IMG/VR virus record: IMGVR_UViG_3300042465_005996
Coordinates: 1 to 24,969 of that record
Source: a virus
Direction: 5' to 3' (one strand)
Length of the DNA stretch: 24,969 bases
The notes below the pieces were generated by a model, which saw only the letters and a program-made list of their open reading frames with translations, did not search any database and was not told the origin of the DNA. A program made the position numbers and the translations under genes. Shown here in pieces: positions 1 to 8,000 of this stretch; the first letter of the stretch is position 1; each line of letters starts with the position of its first letter.

Positions 1-2
1 CA

Positions 3-794
3 CAAACACAAGCAGTTACCAGCGACGGATTCAACGATCCTACTGGTTTGTATCCTGCTACTTCTGCTGGCGTTCAAGCAAACCAGTATCCGATAGGTGT
101 TTCGGTAGTAGGAGAAACGGACACCAACCGCTTGGCAAGAAACACCGATCCTGCACAGACACAGCAGACCGTGGTTGGAGCAAAGGCTTCCACCGTGAAA
201 CAGAATATACAGAACAACCCCGACATGAAGGCAAAGAGTACTTGGTCTGAACCAGTGACTCCGTATGCAGCACAGTACCCCCGCAATCACGTGAGTTTCA
301 GTCAGAGCGGTCACGTTCGTGAAGTGGACGACACTCCTGGGGCAGAGCGACTTCACGATTACCACCAGTCAGGAACATTCACTGAAGTGGGTAACGGGTG
401 GCAAGACAACCCAAACGGAACTCGTGTGCAACGAATCGTGGGGGACGACTACGAGATTGTACACGGCAACAAGAAAATCTATATTGCGGGCAGTCAAGGC
501 GTGGACTTGGTGATCGCGGGTGGAATGAATATCACAGTATCAGGCGCAGTGAATCTCCAGGTGAACGGGAATGCAGACATTCTTGCAAACGCCAATGTAA
601 ACTTACAAGTTGAAGGCGAGTTCAAGGCTTCTGCAAAGACAATGGAGTTCTACACAGACGGAGACATTGGCTTCTCTGGACGAACCATTTCCTTTATGAC
701 AGACTCTGCGGTCATGGTGATGCAGCAGGGCAAGCGTATTGAAGTAAACTCAGGTGAGCCTGTCGTGAAACCCAAGCGGGTGGATTTGAGGTAA
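3..794 (+). CDS. gp5-like baseplate central spike protein, C-terminal part (5' truncated)
   Basis: The reading frame is open from the left edge (first full codon at 3), so the true start lies upstream; a TTG at 48 is only an internal codon. At 513-632 five octapeptides run in strict register as I/V/A-x-G/N-x5 (IAGGMNIT, VSGAVNLQ, VNGNADIL, ANANVNLQ, VEGEFKAS). This is the V-x-G-x5 repeat known from the triple-stranded beta-helix of T4 gp5, the trimeric needle at the baseplate centre that pierces the outer membrane. The lead-in around 'RIVGDDYEIVHGNKKIYI' fits the OB-fold-to-helix transition of gp5/VgrG-type spikes. No lysozyme domain is visible in the retained 263 residues; it may lie upstream or be absent. 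A PAAR tip gene two genes downstream supports the call. Weaker alternative: another VgrG-like hub spike. Confidence 0.8.
   Translation, partial: QTQAVTSDGFNDPTGLYPATSAGVQANQYPIGVSVVGETDTNRLARNTDPAQTQQTVVGAKASTVKQNIQNNPDMKAKSTWSEPVTPYAAQYPRNHVSFSQSGHVREVDDTPGAERLHDYHQSGTFTEVGNGWQDNPNGTRVQRIVGDDYEIVHGNKKIYIAGSQGVDLVIAGGMNITVSGAVNLQVNGNADILANANVNLQVEGEFKASAKTMEFYTDGDIGFSGRTISFMTDSAVMVMQQGKRIEVNSGEPVVKPKRVDLR
513..632 (+). repeat. Octapeptide beta-helix repeats in the spike protein
   Basis: Five consecutive 24-nt units encode octapeptides of the form V/I/A-x-G/N-x5. The repeat is at protein level only; the nucleotide units differ. It may continue more weakly to about 680. In T4 gp5 such octads each form a rung of a trimeric needle. 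Confidence 0.75.
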
Positions 795-797
795 CCC

Positions 798-1028
798 ATG
801 ACAGGCGGAATGGTTTACAGAGGACTGCATCGCAAGTACGCCGAAGGCTCTTCGGAGTATGTGGTGTATCACTACGGAGACGTTGTGAAGCGCGACACGA
901 AGTTCTATGTGTGCGACACCGAAACCACAAGTGGGTATATTCCTGAAGACTTGGGGTCCGGTTTCACACTCATGTCTCTAACTGTTGATCCTTCTCCCAA
1001 CGACATCATCAACGGAGGATCGTACTAA
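798..1028 (+). CDS. Small protein (76 aa), possible carbohydrate-binding-type module
   Basis: It begins 3 nt after the spike gene, with GAGG at about 787-790 as ribosome binding site, and its TAA overlaps the ATG of the PAAR gene (TAATG at 1026-1030), so it is translationally coupled. The sequence 'YHYGDVV...KFYVC....TSGYIPE' (about residues 24-52) resembles the short aromatic-rich 'Y..GDVV...G..Y.C....SG..P' pattern of CBM5/12-like chitin-binding modules, which occur in many phage tail proteins. The closing tryptophan typical of those modules is missing. Position between needle and tip suggests a virion component or assembly factor of the hub. The carbohydrate-binding reading is inference from a weak motif; otherwise it is a hypothetical protein. 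Confidence 0.7.
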   Translation: MTGGMVYRGLHRKYAEGSSEYVVYHYGDVVKRDTKFYVCDTETTSGYIPEDLGSGFTLMSLTVDPSPNDIINGGSY

Positions 1029-1294
1029 TGCCAGGATTCGGAGTGTGTCGAGCAAACATTGACGTGGCAGGTGGGCTGATCTTGGTCGGAAACGCAACGG
1101 TGTTTCTTGACGGGTTCCCTGTGTCTGTAGAAGGCAATCCTGTGGAAGATCACGGCAACAACGAACACGACAGTGCAGTTATGATTCAAGGCAATCCTAG
1201 TTTTGTAATAGGCGGTATTCCTGTGTGTACTGGTGCCAGTCAAGCCAGTTGCGGTCACACACCCAGCACTTCTTCAACTCTATTTGTGGGGTAA
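1028..1294 (+). CDS. PAAR-domain spike-tip protein (T4 gp5.4-like)
   Basis: An 88-aa protein with PAAR character throughout: glycine-rich short beta-strands, the N-terminal 'MPGFGVCRANIDVAGG', 'VFLDGFPVSVEGNPV', and a C-terminal 'GNPSFVIGGIPVCTG'. PAAR proteins form a sharp cone on the end of gp5 or VgrG needles and hold a metal ion near the apex. Candidate ligands here are His42, His47, Cys67, Cys75 and His77. The length matches single-domain phage PAAR proteins, with no C-terminal toxin extension. The gene lies just downstream of the spike it would cap, separated by one small coupled gene. Confidence 0.9.
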   Translation: MPGFGVCRANIDVAGGLILVGNATVFLDGFPVSVEGNPVEDHGNNEHDSAVMIQGNPSFVIGGIPVCTGASQASCGHTPSTSSTLFVG

Positions 1295-1297
1295 ACC

Positions 1298-2101
1298 ATG
1301 ACGTGTCCATGCAAGCAAAAACTAACAGACGGCGAAAAGAGCATTCTTACCTTTGGACTGAACGATTTCCAAAACCTGTTGACAAAACCCAACGAGACTG
1401 CTATTGCAGCAGCAGGAAAAGTCTTGGGTTCAAATTCTGGCAGAGTTGCTGGACTCATAACAAGTATAAATGGTGCGGGAACACAAGGCGCACTGTACAG
1501 TCTTCTGCCTTCACTGCAATCAGCACAGGCTAGATTTACGGCTACGCAATCAGCACTGTCGAAGTTTGATGCGGAGTGCGCAAAGTACAAAGACCCCAAG
1601 CAGTTGGCGCGAATGATCAGCAGTCTGAACCTGTACGGGCAGTTTCAGTGCGCTTTGGGCATTGAGGGCTTGGACATTGGTGTGGGGTTGAACATGATTC
1701 AACAGGACGGAAAGCAGTCCATAAACGCCATGATCGCGGCTCAAGTGGACTTGGAAGCACTGCTGAATCAAATAGATTCTGGATCAGGAACCGCTTTGGC
1801 GGGGAACATTCAAAACGCTATAAACTCATTCCAGGCGGGCGTTGCGGCTGTGTTTGAAAAAATAGACGCTGCCAACGGCGCGGTGAACGGCGCAGTGGAC
1901 GCAGCAACTGCAAAATTAGCGGAGGCTCTTTCGTTTATCGACAAGGTAACCTCTATAAATCTAATGAGTAACATCATATCGGAAAGTGATGATCCGTGTA
2001 ACCAATTGAGCGTGGACGCAACAGTTAATGTGGTAGATCCGCAATTTACAAATACCGTTCGTAGCGCACTAACCAGCACAGGAGCCACCAGTTTCAGATG
2101 A
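1298..2101 (+). CDS. Unknown alpha-helical protein (267 aa) of the baseplate-hub gene group
   Basis: I do not recognise this family. The protein starts with a C-P-C motif (MTCPCKQKL) and has further cysteines at 'DAECAKY', 'QFQCALG' and 'DDPCNQL'. The centre (about residues 65-225) is rich in Ala, Gln, Leu and Asn and looks helical. Residues 160-215 carry repeated 'NGAVNGAVDAATAKLAEAL'-type heptad stretches that suggest a coiled coil. No signal peptide or clear membrane segment is seen. The gene sits 3 nt after PAAR and overlaps the next start (ATGA at 2098-2101). Its place between PAAR and gp25 suggests a virion protein of the hub or a tail-assembly chaperone, but that rests on context only. 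Confidence 0.75.
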   Translation: MTCPCKQKLTDGEKSILTFGLNDFQNLLTKPNETAIAAAGKVLGSNSGRVAGLITSINGAGTQGALYSLLPSLQSAQARFTATQSALSKFDAECAKYKDPKQLARMISSLNLYGQFQCALGIEGLDIGVGLNMIQQDGKQSINAMIAAQVDLEALLNQIDSGSGTALAGNIQNAINSFQAGVAAVFEKIDAANGAVNGAVDAATAKLAEALSFIDKVTSINLMSNIISESDDPCNQLSVDATVNVVDPQFTNTVRSALTSTGATSFR

Positions 2102-2784
2102 GCGACATCACCCAAATACTCCGAACGGCGACCGACTTTGCTCTAGTGGGGGGTGAGTTTTTGGGTGTGCTTATCATGGGTATTGGGATTGGAGTAGCGG
2201 GCGTGCTCCGCAGACGCAAGAAAACGGAGAAACAGGTACAGGAAGAAGAGAAAAAGCAGGTCATCGAAGAAAATCACAGGGTAATGGTTCACACGCGAGT
2301 TCACGAACACCTCACAGAACTGCGTGTAACCGTTCGTGCGTCTAGGTGCCTAGTGTTTCAGTTTCACAACGGCGGTAAGTTTGCAGACGGCAGTTCCATC
2401 AAACGTGTTTCTGTTACTCACGAGTCGTGTAGTGGTGGAGTGAAAAGCATGATGATTGAGTCACAGGATGTCATGCTGAACCGTTACATGGATCTTATCC
2501 GTATACTCAACACCTCACCCGACAGAATTATTGCGGTTGACACCCTGCCCGAGTCCGCGTTTCGTTCCAGTTTTGAGATAAATAACGTGCTGTACTTCAC
2601 GGTTAGTCCGCTCAAGTGCATGGACGGGATCACACCTTTGGGATTCGTGTGCTGCCATTGGTGTTCCCGAGAAGGTTTGGATGAAATTGAGAAGGACGGC
2701 ATTTCGGAACACTCGGTGGAACAGGTCATAGAGAGCAACAGCAGAACCATAAACGCGCACCTTACTGCGCAGCAGGAGAGATGA
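2098..2784 (+). CDS. Membrane-anchored protein with GAF-like domain
   Basis: The N-terminus has a single hydrophobic, glycine-rich segment (residues about 14-37) followed at once by RRRKK, then a charged helical stretch rich in Glu, Lys and Gln (about 38-62), likely a coiled coil. By the positive-inside rule the bulk of the protein would face the cytoplasm. Residues about 72-200 look like a GAF-type alpha/beta domain: 'CLVFQFHNGGKFADG', a strand with 'SVTHE', a helix with 'MLNRYMDLI', then 'NNVLYFTVSPLKC' and 'LGFVCCHW'. GAF-like domains sense small ligands or act in dimeric signalling, but no ligand can be named here. The start overlaps the previous stop (ATGA), and the gene is embedded among baseplate genes. 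A membrane protein with a sensory fold is not part of the T4 baseplate. Alternatives are a holin-like or lysis-timing protein. The fold call is moderate; the membrane segment is clear. Confidence 0.8.
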   Translation: MSDITQILRTATDFALVGGEFLGVLIMGIGIGVAGVLRRRKKTEKQVQEEEKKQVIEENHRVMVHTRVHEHLTELRVTVRASRCLVFQFHNGGKFADGSSIKRVSVTHESCSGGVKSMMIESQDVMLNRYMDLIRILNTSPDRIIAVDTLPESAFRSSFEINNVLYFTVSPLKCMDGITPLGFVCCHWCSREGLDEIEKDGISEHSVEQVIESNSRTINAHLTAQQER

Positions 2785-2787
2785 CAG

Positions 2788-3201
2788 ATGGCAGTTCGTC
2801 TGATCAACACAGACAGCAAAGTTCCGTCGTACAGCGATGTGGACATCAACTTTGCACGAAACCCAAAGACGGGTGATGTGTTGACTGCCACTAACTCATC
2901 GTGCGTTCGCCAGTCCATCCGCAACTTGCTGAATACTTCATTTGGCGAGCGGTTGTTTCAGCCCCGCCTAGGAGCGTCGCTTCGCAATCTACTGTTTGAA
3001 CCAGTGGACGAAATAACGGTGCTTGAAATTCGTGACCGCATCATAGAAACACTTCGCAAGCACGAGCCACGAATCGGAACCTTGTTGGTGGACGTTCGTT
3101 CTGATGCGGACGGTAACTCGTACACCGTGAATGTGGAGTACGGCATGAATGAAATAAACGAACGGCAAACAGTGTCCATTATCCTTGAAAGGGTACGGTG
3201 A
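2788..3201 (+). CDS. 25: Baseplate wedge subunit gp25 (GPW/gp25 family)
   Basis: A 137-aa protein, close to T4 gp25 (132 aa). Typical family features are the early 'DVDINFARNPKTGDV', the helix 'VRQSIRNLLNTSFGERLF', 'PRLGASLRNLLFEP', and the conserved E-P-R motif (residues 93-95) in 'LRKHEPRI', followed by a C-terminal beta-sheet ending 'TVSIILERVR'. In T4, gp25 binds gp6 and the sheath initiator at the inner wedge and helps trigger sheath contraction. The family was once described as lysozyme-like but its role is structural. The ribosome binding site AGGAGAG lies at 2774-2780, and gp6 follows after 3 nt, the usual order in T4-like phages. Confidence 0.95.
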   Translation: MAVRLINTDSKVPSYSDVDINFARNPKTGDVLTATNSSCVRQSIRNLLNTSFGERLFQPRLGASLRNLLFEPVDEITVLEIRDRIIETLRKHEPRIGTLLVDVRSDADGNSYTVNVEYGMNEINERQTVSIILERVR

Positions 3202-3204
3202 CAG

Positions 3205-5025
3205 ATGGCTAGCAGAGGAGATAGTTTCAACCTGTTGGGATTGGACTTTGAAGACGCAAAGGCGTCTCTTAAGAGTTTCCTGTCTTCTCAGGCAACACTA
3301 AAGGACTACAACTTTGACGGTTCGGTACTGAGTACTATATTGGATGTACTTGCGTACAACACTCACTACCAAGCGTTCTACGCAAACATGGTGGCAAACG
3401 AGTCGTTTCTTGACAGTGCCACTCTTCGCAAGTCTGTGGTGTCCCACGCAAAGGCACTAGGGTACGTTCCGTCTTCGGTGAGAGCGGCGAAGGCAGTTCT
3501 CACCATTCCTGCTCCTGCGTCAAGCAGCAACACTTACCTGTCACGGGGTACAGAGTTCATTGGCACTGACGGAGACGGATCACAGTACCGATTTGTTCTT
3601 TTGGACACGGTGTACGCAAACGGCGACAGCCAATCCTTTGAAGAAATTTCTGTGTACGAAGGCACTCTTCGACGTGTGAGTTACATTTACGACAGCACAC
3701 GCAAGAACGGAACACTGTTGTTGATTCCGAACAACAAAGCAGACACCAACACCATTAAAGTTCGTGTGCAAGCGTCTCCAACAGACACTACTGGATCCAC
3801 AGACACGTGGTCGTACAGCAGCGATTACATTGATCTTACCACCACATCAAAGGTTTTCTTCTTGCAAGAAAAAGAACCTGGAGTGTACGAACTGTTCTTT
3901 GGCGACAACTTCTTGGGAGCAAAACCAGCAAACGGAAGCCTCGTAACAATCGAATACTTGGAAACGAACGGTGAGATTGGAAACGGTATCAGCACTTTCA
4001 GCACCAGCATTAGTGGGTTGGGAACTATTACAACAGTGTCTGCTTCCGCAGGCGGCTCTGAACCAGAAACGGTTAGTCGAATCAAGTTTCTAGCACCGCG
4101 CTTTTACCAGTCGCAGTCCAGAGCAGTAACGGAAGACGATTACACTGCAAAGGTGATCAAGGAGTACCCCAATACTGACTCGGTGGTGGTGTACGGTGGA
4201 GAAACAGTGACACCTCCCCAATACGGTCGGGTGTTTATTGCTGTGAAGCCTCGTAGCGGCAATGTGCTCACCACCGATGAAAAAACCAGTCTTGTGCGAA
4301 CCCTACGACAGAGTGCGTCTGTGGTAACCATTCTTCCTGAAATTGTTGACCCTGATTACGTTGACTTGATCGTGGACTCACTGGTCACCTTTAATCCATC
4401 AGCCACTGTTTCTACTCCAGGAACCATCAAGGCACTGATTGTTGCGTACATCTTCAATTATTCGTCCACGTCTCTTGAGCGGTTTGGTTCTAATCTGTAT
4501 CTGTCTAAACTTGTTCAAGGCATTAACGGACTGGATGCTTCTATCTTGGGTAACCAGACGGCGGTAAAGATGCGGAAGAGTGTGAACTTGAGCAAACTGG
4601 TTGCAAGCAAGGGCTTTGAGATGGATTTCAAGAACCCTTTCTACCACCCACACGACGGTCACTCACCTGTTATGACCACCGCTTCGTTCTCTCATGTGGG
4701 GTACGATGGGGTCACCTATACTGGTGTGGTGGCACAGGACGACGGAAACGGAAAGGTCAATTTGGTGCGGGTGGAAACAGACGGCAGCACACGCTTGGTG
4801 TATCCAAACATCGGAACCATTGATTACAGTGAGGGCAAGATTTCATTCAACACCCGTTTTGTGCCCATTACTACCAACGTATTCTTCACAGTGACTGTTC
4901 AGCCGCAAAACGCAGACCTGTTTGTGTTTGAGAACAAGATATTGAGAATCAGCAGAGGCTACGCGGACTCTGTGGCAGTTTCCCTAACTACACAGACAGA
5001 CCGTAAGCAGTCTTTGAGAGGGTGA
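3205..5025 (+). CDS. 6: Baseplate wedge subunit gp6 (gpJ-like)
   Basis: At 606 aa it is near T4 gp6 (660 aa). The N-terminus 'FNLLGLDFEDAKASLKSFL' and 'DYNFDGSVLSTILDVLAYN' is the signature of gp6 and the wider gpJ-like baseplate family, followed by 'NTHYQAFYANMVANESFLDSA'. The centre (about 100-280) is beta-rich; 'EDDYTAKVIKEYPN' at about residue 310 is the typical start of the C-terminal half. gp6 forms the ring that locks six wedges around the hub and holds gp7 and gp25. The gene begins 3 nt after gp25 and is followed after 1 nt by the large gp7-position gene. The repeated junction TGACAGATGGC at the starts of gp25 and gp6 is a small curiosity. The call is secure. Confidence 0.93.
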   Translation: MASRGDSFNLLGLDFEDAKASLKSFLSSQATLKDYNFDGSVLSTILDVLAYNTHYQAFYANMVANESFLDSATLRKSVVSHAKALGYVPSSVRAAKAVLTIPAPASSSNTYLSRGTEFIGTDGDGSQYRFVLLDTVYANGDSQSFEEISVYEGTLRRVSYIYDSTRKNGTLLLIPNNKADTNTIKVRVQASPTDTTGSTDTWSYSSDYIDLTTTSKVFFLQEKEPGVYELFFGDNFLGAKPANGSLVTIEYLETNGEIGNGISTFSTSISGLGTITTVSASAGGSEPETVSRIKFLAPRFYQSQSRAVTEDDYTAKVIKEYPNTDSVVVYGGETVTPPQYGRVFIAVKPRSGNVLTTDEKTSLVRTLRQSASVVTILPEIVDPDYVDLIVDSLVTFNPSATVSTPGTIKALIVAYIFNYSSTSLERFGSNLYLSKLVQGINGLDASILGNQTAVKMRKSVNLSKLVASKGFEMDFKNPFYHPHDGHSPVMTTASFSHVGYDGVTYTGVVAQDDGNGKVNLVRVETDGSTRLVYPNIGTIDYSEGKISFNTRFVPITTNVFFTVTVQPQNADLFVFENKILRISRGYADSVAVSLTTQTDRKQSLRG

Positions 5026-5026
5026 A

Positions 5027-8000
5027 ATGGCAGACATCAAAAACATCATTCTGAACACCAGTGCAGAAGCCTTGGAGGACATGATTGCTCCGTTTATTGA
5101 GGAGCAGTTTCCTACTTTCATCCGCACGGATTACCGTAAACTTGTACTGTTCATCAAGGCGTACTACGAGTGGATGGATTCTCAAGGACAGCCTGGGTAT
5201 GTGTTGGGCAAACTGGACACGGTGTCCGATGTTGACCGAAACGTGGAAGAGTTTTTCTCCCACTTCAAGAACACGTATCTGCTGTCGTTTCCTGAACTGC
5301 TTGCAACAGACTCATTGGGAAATAAGCCCAACAAAAAGACCCTGCTGAAAAAGATCCGTGACTTCTACGGAAACAAGGGCACAGAGAACTCTTACAAGTT
5401 CTTGTTCCGTGTTCTGTACGACAGTGATTTGGAAATCTACTATCCCAAAACAGACATACTGAAACCGTCTGATGGGCAGTGGATTGAACCCGTTTCCGTC
5501 AAGACCACAAGTGTGAACGCTGCCAATCTGTTCTCTGTGAAAAACGGAACCATTGCGCAGTACGATTCCGCTGCAAATCTGATTGCCAGTGCCACCATTG
5601 ACTCGGTTGTACAGTACTCGTTTAATGGCTTGCCCATCACCGAATTCTTCATCAAGGACATCAACGGCGATTTTCTGCCAAACAGGGAAACCGTGCTGTC
5701 CAAAGACAGCGTTTCGTACACAGAAACCTCGTACAGCGTGCTTGGTGAGTTTTTCGTTGAGTTGCAGGGAGAAGGGTATCAGGTAGGGGACATCGTTTCG
5801 GTTGTTAGTGCCAATGGTGTTGGATTCGTTGCTCGTATTGAACAGACTGGGTTAGCCGGTAGCGTAAAGAAAATCGGCATTATTAGTTCAGGTATCAACT
5901 ACGAAGCAGACGTGATTGCCACTATTGTGAGCAACACCGGAAACGCACAAGCAAAAGTTATCGTGAAGCGAAGTGCAGTGACACGATATCCGGGCTATTT
6001 CTCTGGCAACCGTGGCAAGGTGTCGAGCAACAAGTTTGTTCAAGACGGAAACTACTATCAGGAGTTTTCGTATGAGTTGAAGAGTGCTGTTTCACTGGAC
6101 ACGTACTTTGATGTGTTGAAGCGTATTGTTCACCCTGCGGGAATGAGAATGTTTGGATCGGTGTTGGTCAAACAGGCTATTGACAACACAGTGTCGTCAT
6201 CGTCTCAACAGACCACATTTGAAGTTCCTGTGATAGGTCGATACACCCCCTACGCACTTCGCACATTCAATGACCTGCGCGGCGGGTACTTCTTGCCCAA
6301 CCAAGTAAAGGGCGCGACTCTTCAGGTGTGGTTGAGTGGGTACAACATTGCAGGGAACACAACTGATGGTGTGACGGCAGATAGAAGTTCTTTGGGTGCG
6401 AGTGCAGATTTGGCTTTTGGTGTTAATGTTTTGAGGAGTCAAGTCGGTGGTCACACTTTTCAGCATTATCCGCTGTATTCAGATGTTTGGCTCACACCGA
6501 GATTAAAATCAGAGGCGGTGAACACACACCCGTCTTTGGTTATTCGACCAGTTCACGAAAGTGGTTCCGATTTATTTCCACCTAGAACTTTGGCGACTGG
6601 TATAAGATGGAGAAGTTTTGGATACGAAGGTCCAACTCTTGGAACGCTTGGGCTTACTGCTTCTCGTTCTTATTTTGTTGTCTGTAAACCACGAACTGGT
6701 GGAGATATCCTAGGCATAGGCAGTTACACAAACAATGGAAGAGCAGTAATTAGTGACTACTTCGGACGCCACGGAATTGCGTTTGGGTACACTGGAGACA
6801 CCTCCACTCTTAAAGTTCTTGGGTGGAATAGTGGAGCATCAAGAATTAATTGGGTTATTGGGAATGCTGGTTCTACGGGAGAATGGAAACTAATATCTCA
6901 AACTTATAACATGAGTAGCGGTAATTCTGGTCCGTTGTCGATGTTCTTAAATGGTGTGTGTTTGGGCACCACCGCACAAGCAGTAAACATAACTAGCACT
7001 GGTTGGGGAAACACATTAGGAATAGGTCAGCCCAATTTTTCTGTAAATTATGTTTTCGACGGCGAGATTGCAGAAATCCTTTGCTATCAGGGCGATGTGG
7101 GAACCAGTGATCGGCAGAAGATCGAAGGCTACCTTGCCCACAAGTACAACCTGGACGGAAACCTGCCGCAGGGTCACCCGTACAAAACCACTCCTCCTGG
7201 TGCGTCTCTGCCTGCGGGTGGTTGGTCTGGAGCCACGGGTGACTTCTACCCTCGGGGCTACAATCCGTACATTGGTTCCACCACAGAAACCGGACCGGAC
7301 GGCAGCACTGCCGCAGCAGGATCACTGTTCTTCGGTAGTGGAATGGGGTACACGTACACCGTGGTAGACGAGTTTGGGTTGACTGCACACAATCCGGTTG
7401 GTGCGCCCCTAGGCAGCACTTACGCGTGGTTCAACAGCAAAGAGAACTCACCGTCTCCTGAAGGTATGCGTGGACTGGTGCTGTGGCTGAAGCCAGAGAA
7501 CATCGGGGTGTGTGGTTCGGTTGCCAACGGCGCAAGTGCCGATGTGTGGACAGACGCTTCACCGTCTGCGAATCACGCGCTGCCCCCAACATGGGACAAG
7601 TGGAACGGTGTGTTTACAACAACAAATACAAGTATTGTTACTGCTGGTGGATGGTCGAAACATCTATACGACAGCACAAATGCTGTTACGAAAATCAGAT
7701 TCGCCCTAAACGGACTGTGTGGAGGATTTACCACAGGACGACTAATGGCTGTGGGTTTTGACAGAAATCCTGCTGCGTCAACTTCATATGCGGGTATCGA
7801 CTATGCATTTTACAGTTACGGTCCGCACGACAACACAACAGTAAATCTTAATAGGTCAAGAAGAGTTCTGTGGATAACTAACTTTAGCGGAACACTGAAC
7901 TCCGCAGATTTGCTCAACGCTGGTGCGTTGAACAGCACTAATTTTTCAGCATACGACAATTATATTTTTGAATTGGAGTACGAAGAGCCAAATATTGTTT

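Noticed and set aside
48-794. TTG at 48 as the start of the spike gene
   Set aside because: The frame is open to the left edge and the upstream codons read smoothly into the protein, so the gene is truncated by the window and not started by a rare TTG.
2577-2584. GATAAATA as an internal late promoter
   Set aside because: It matches the T4 late motif well but lies within the coding sequence of the GAF-like protein, about 200 nt before the next start, and similar TATAAAT strings occur by chance elsewhere in coding DNA (for example near 1459 and 1955).
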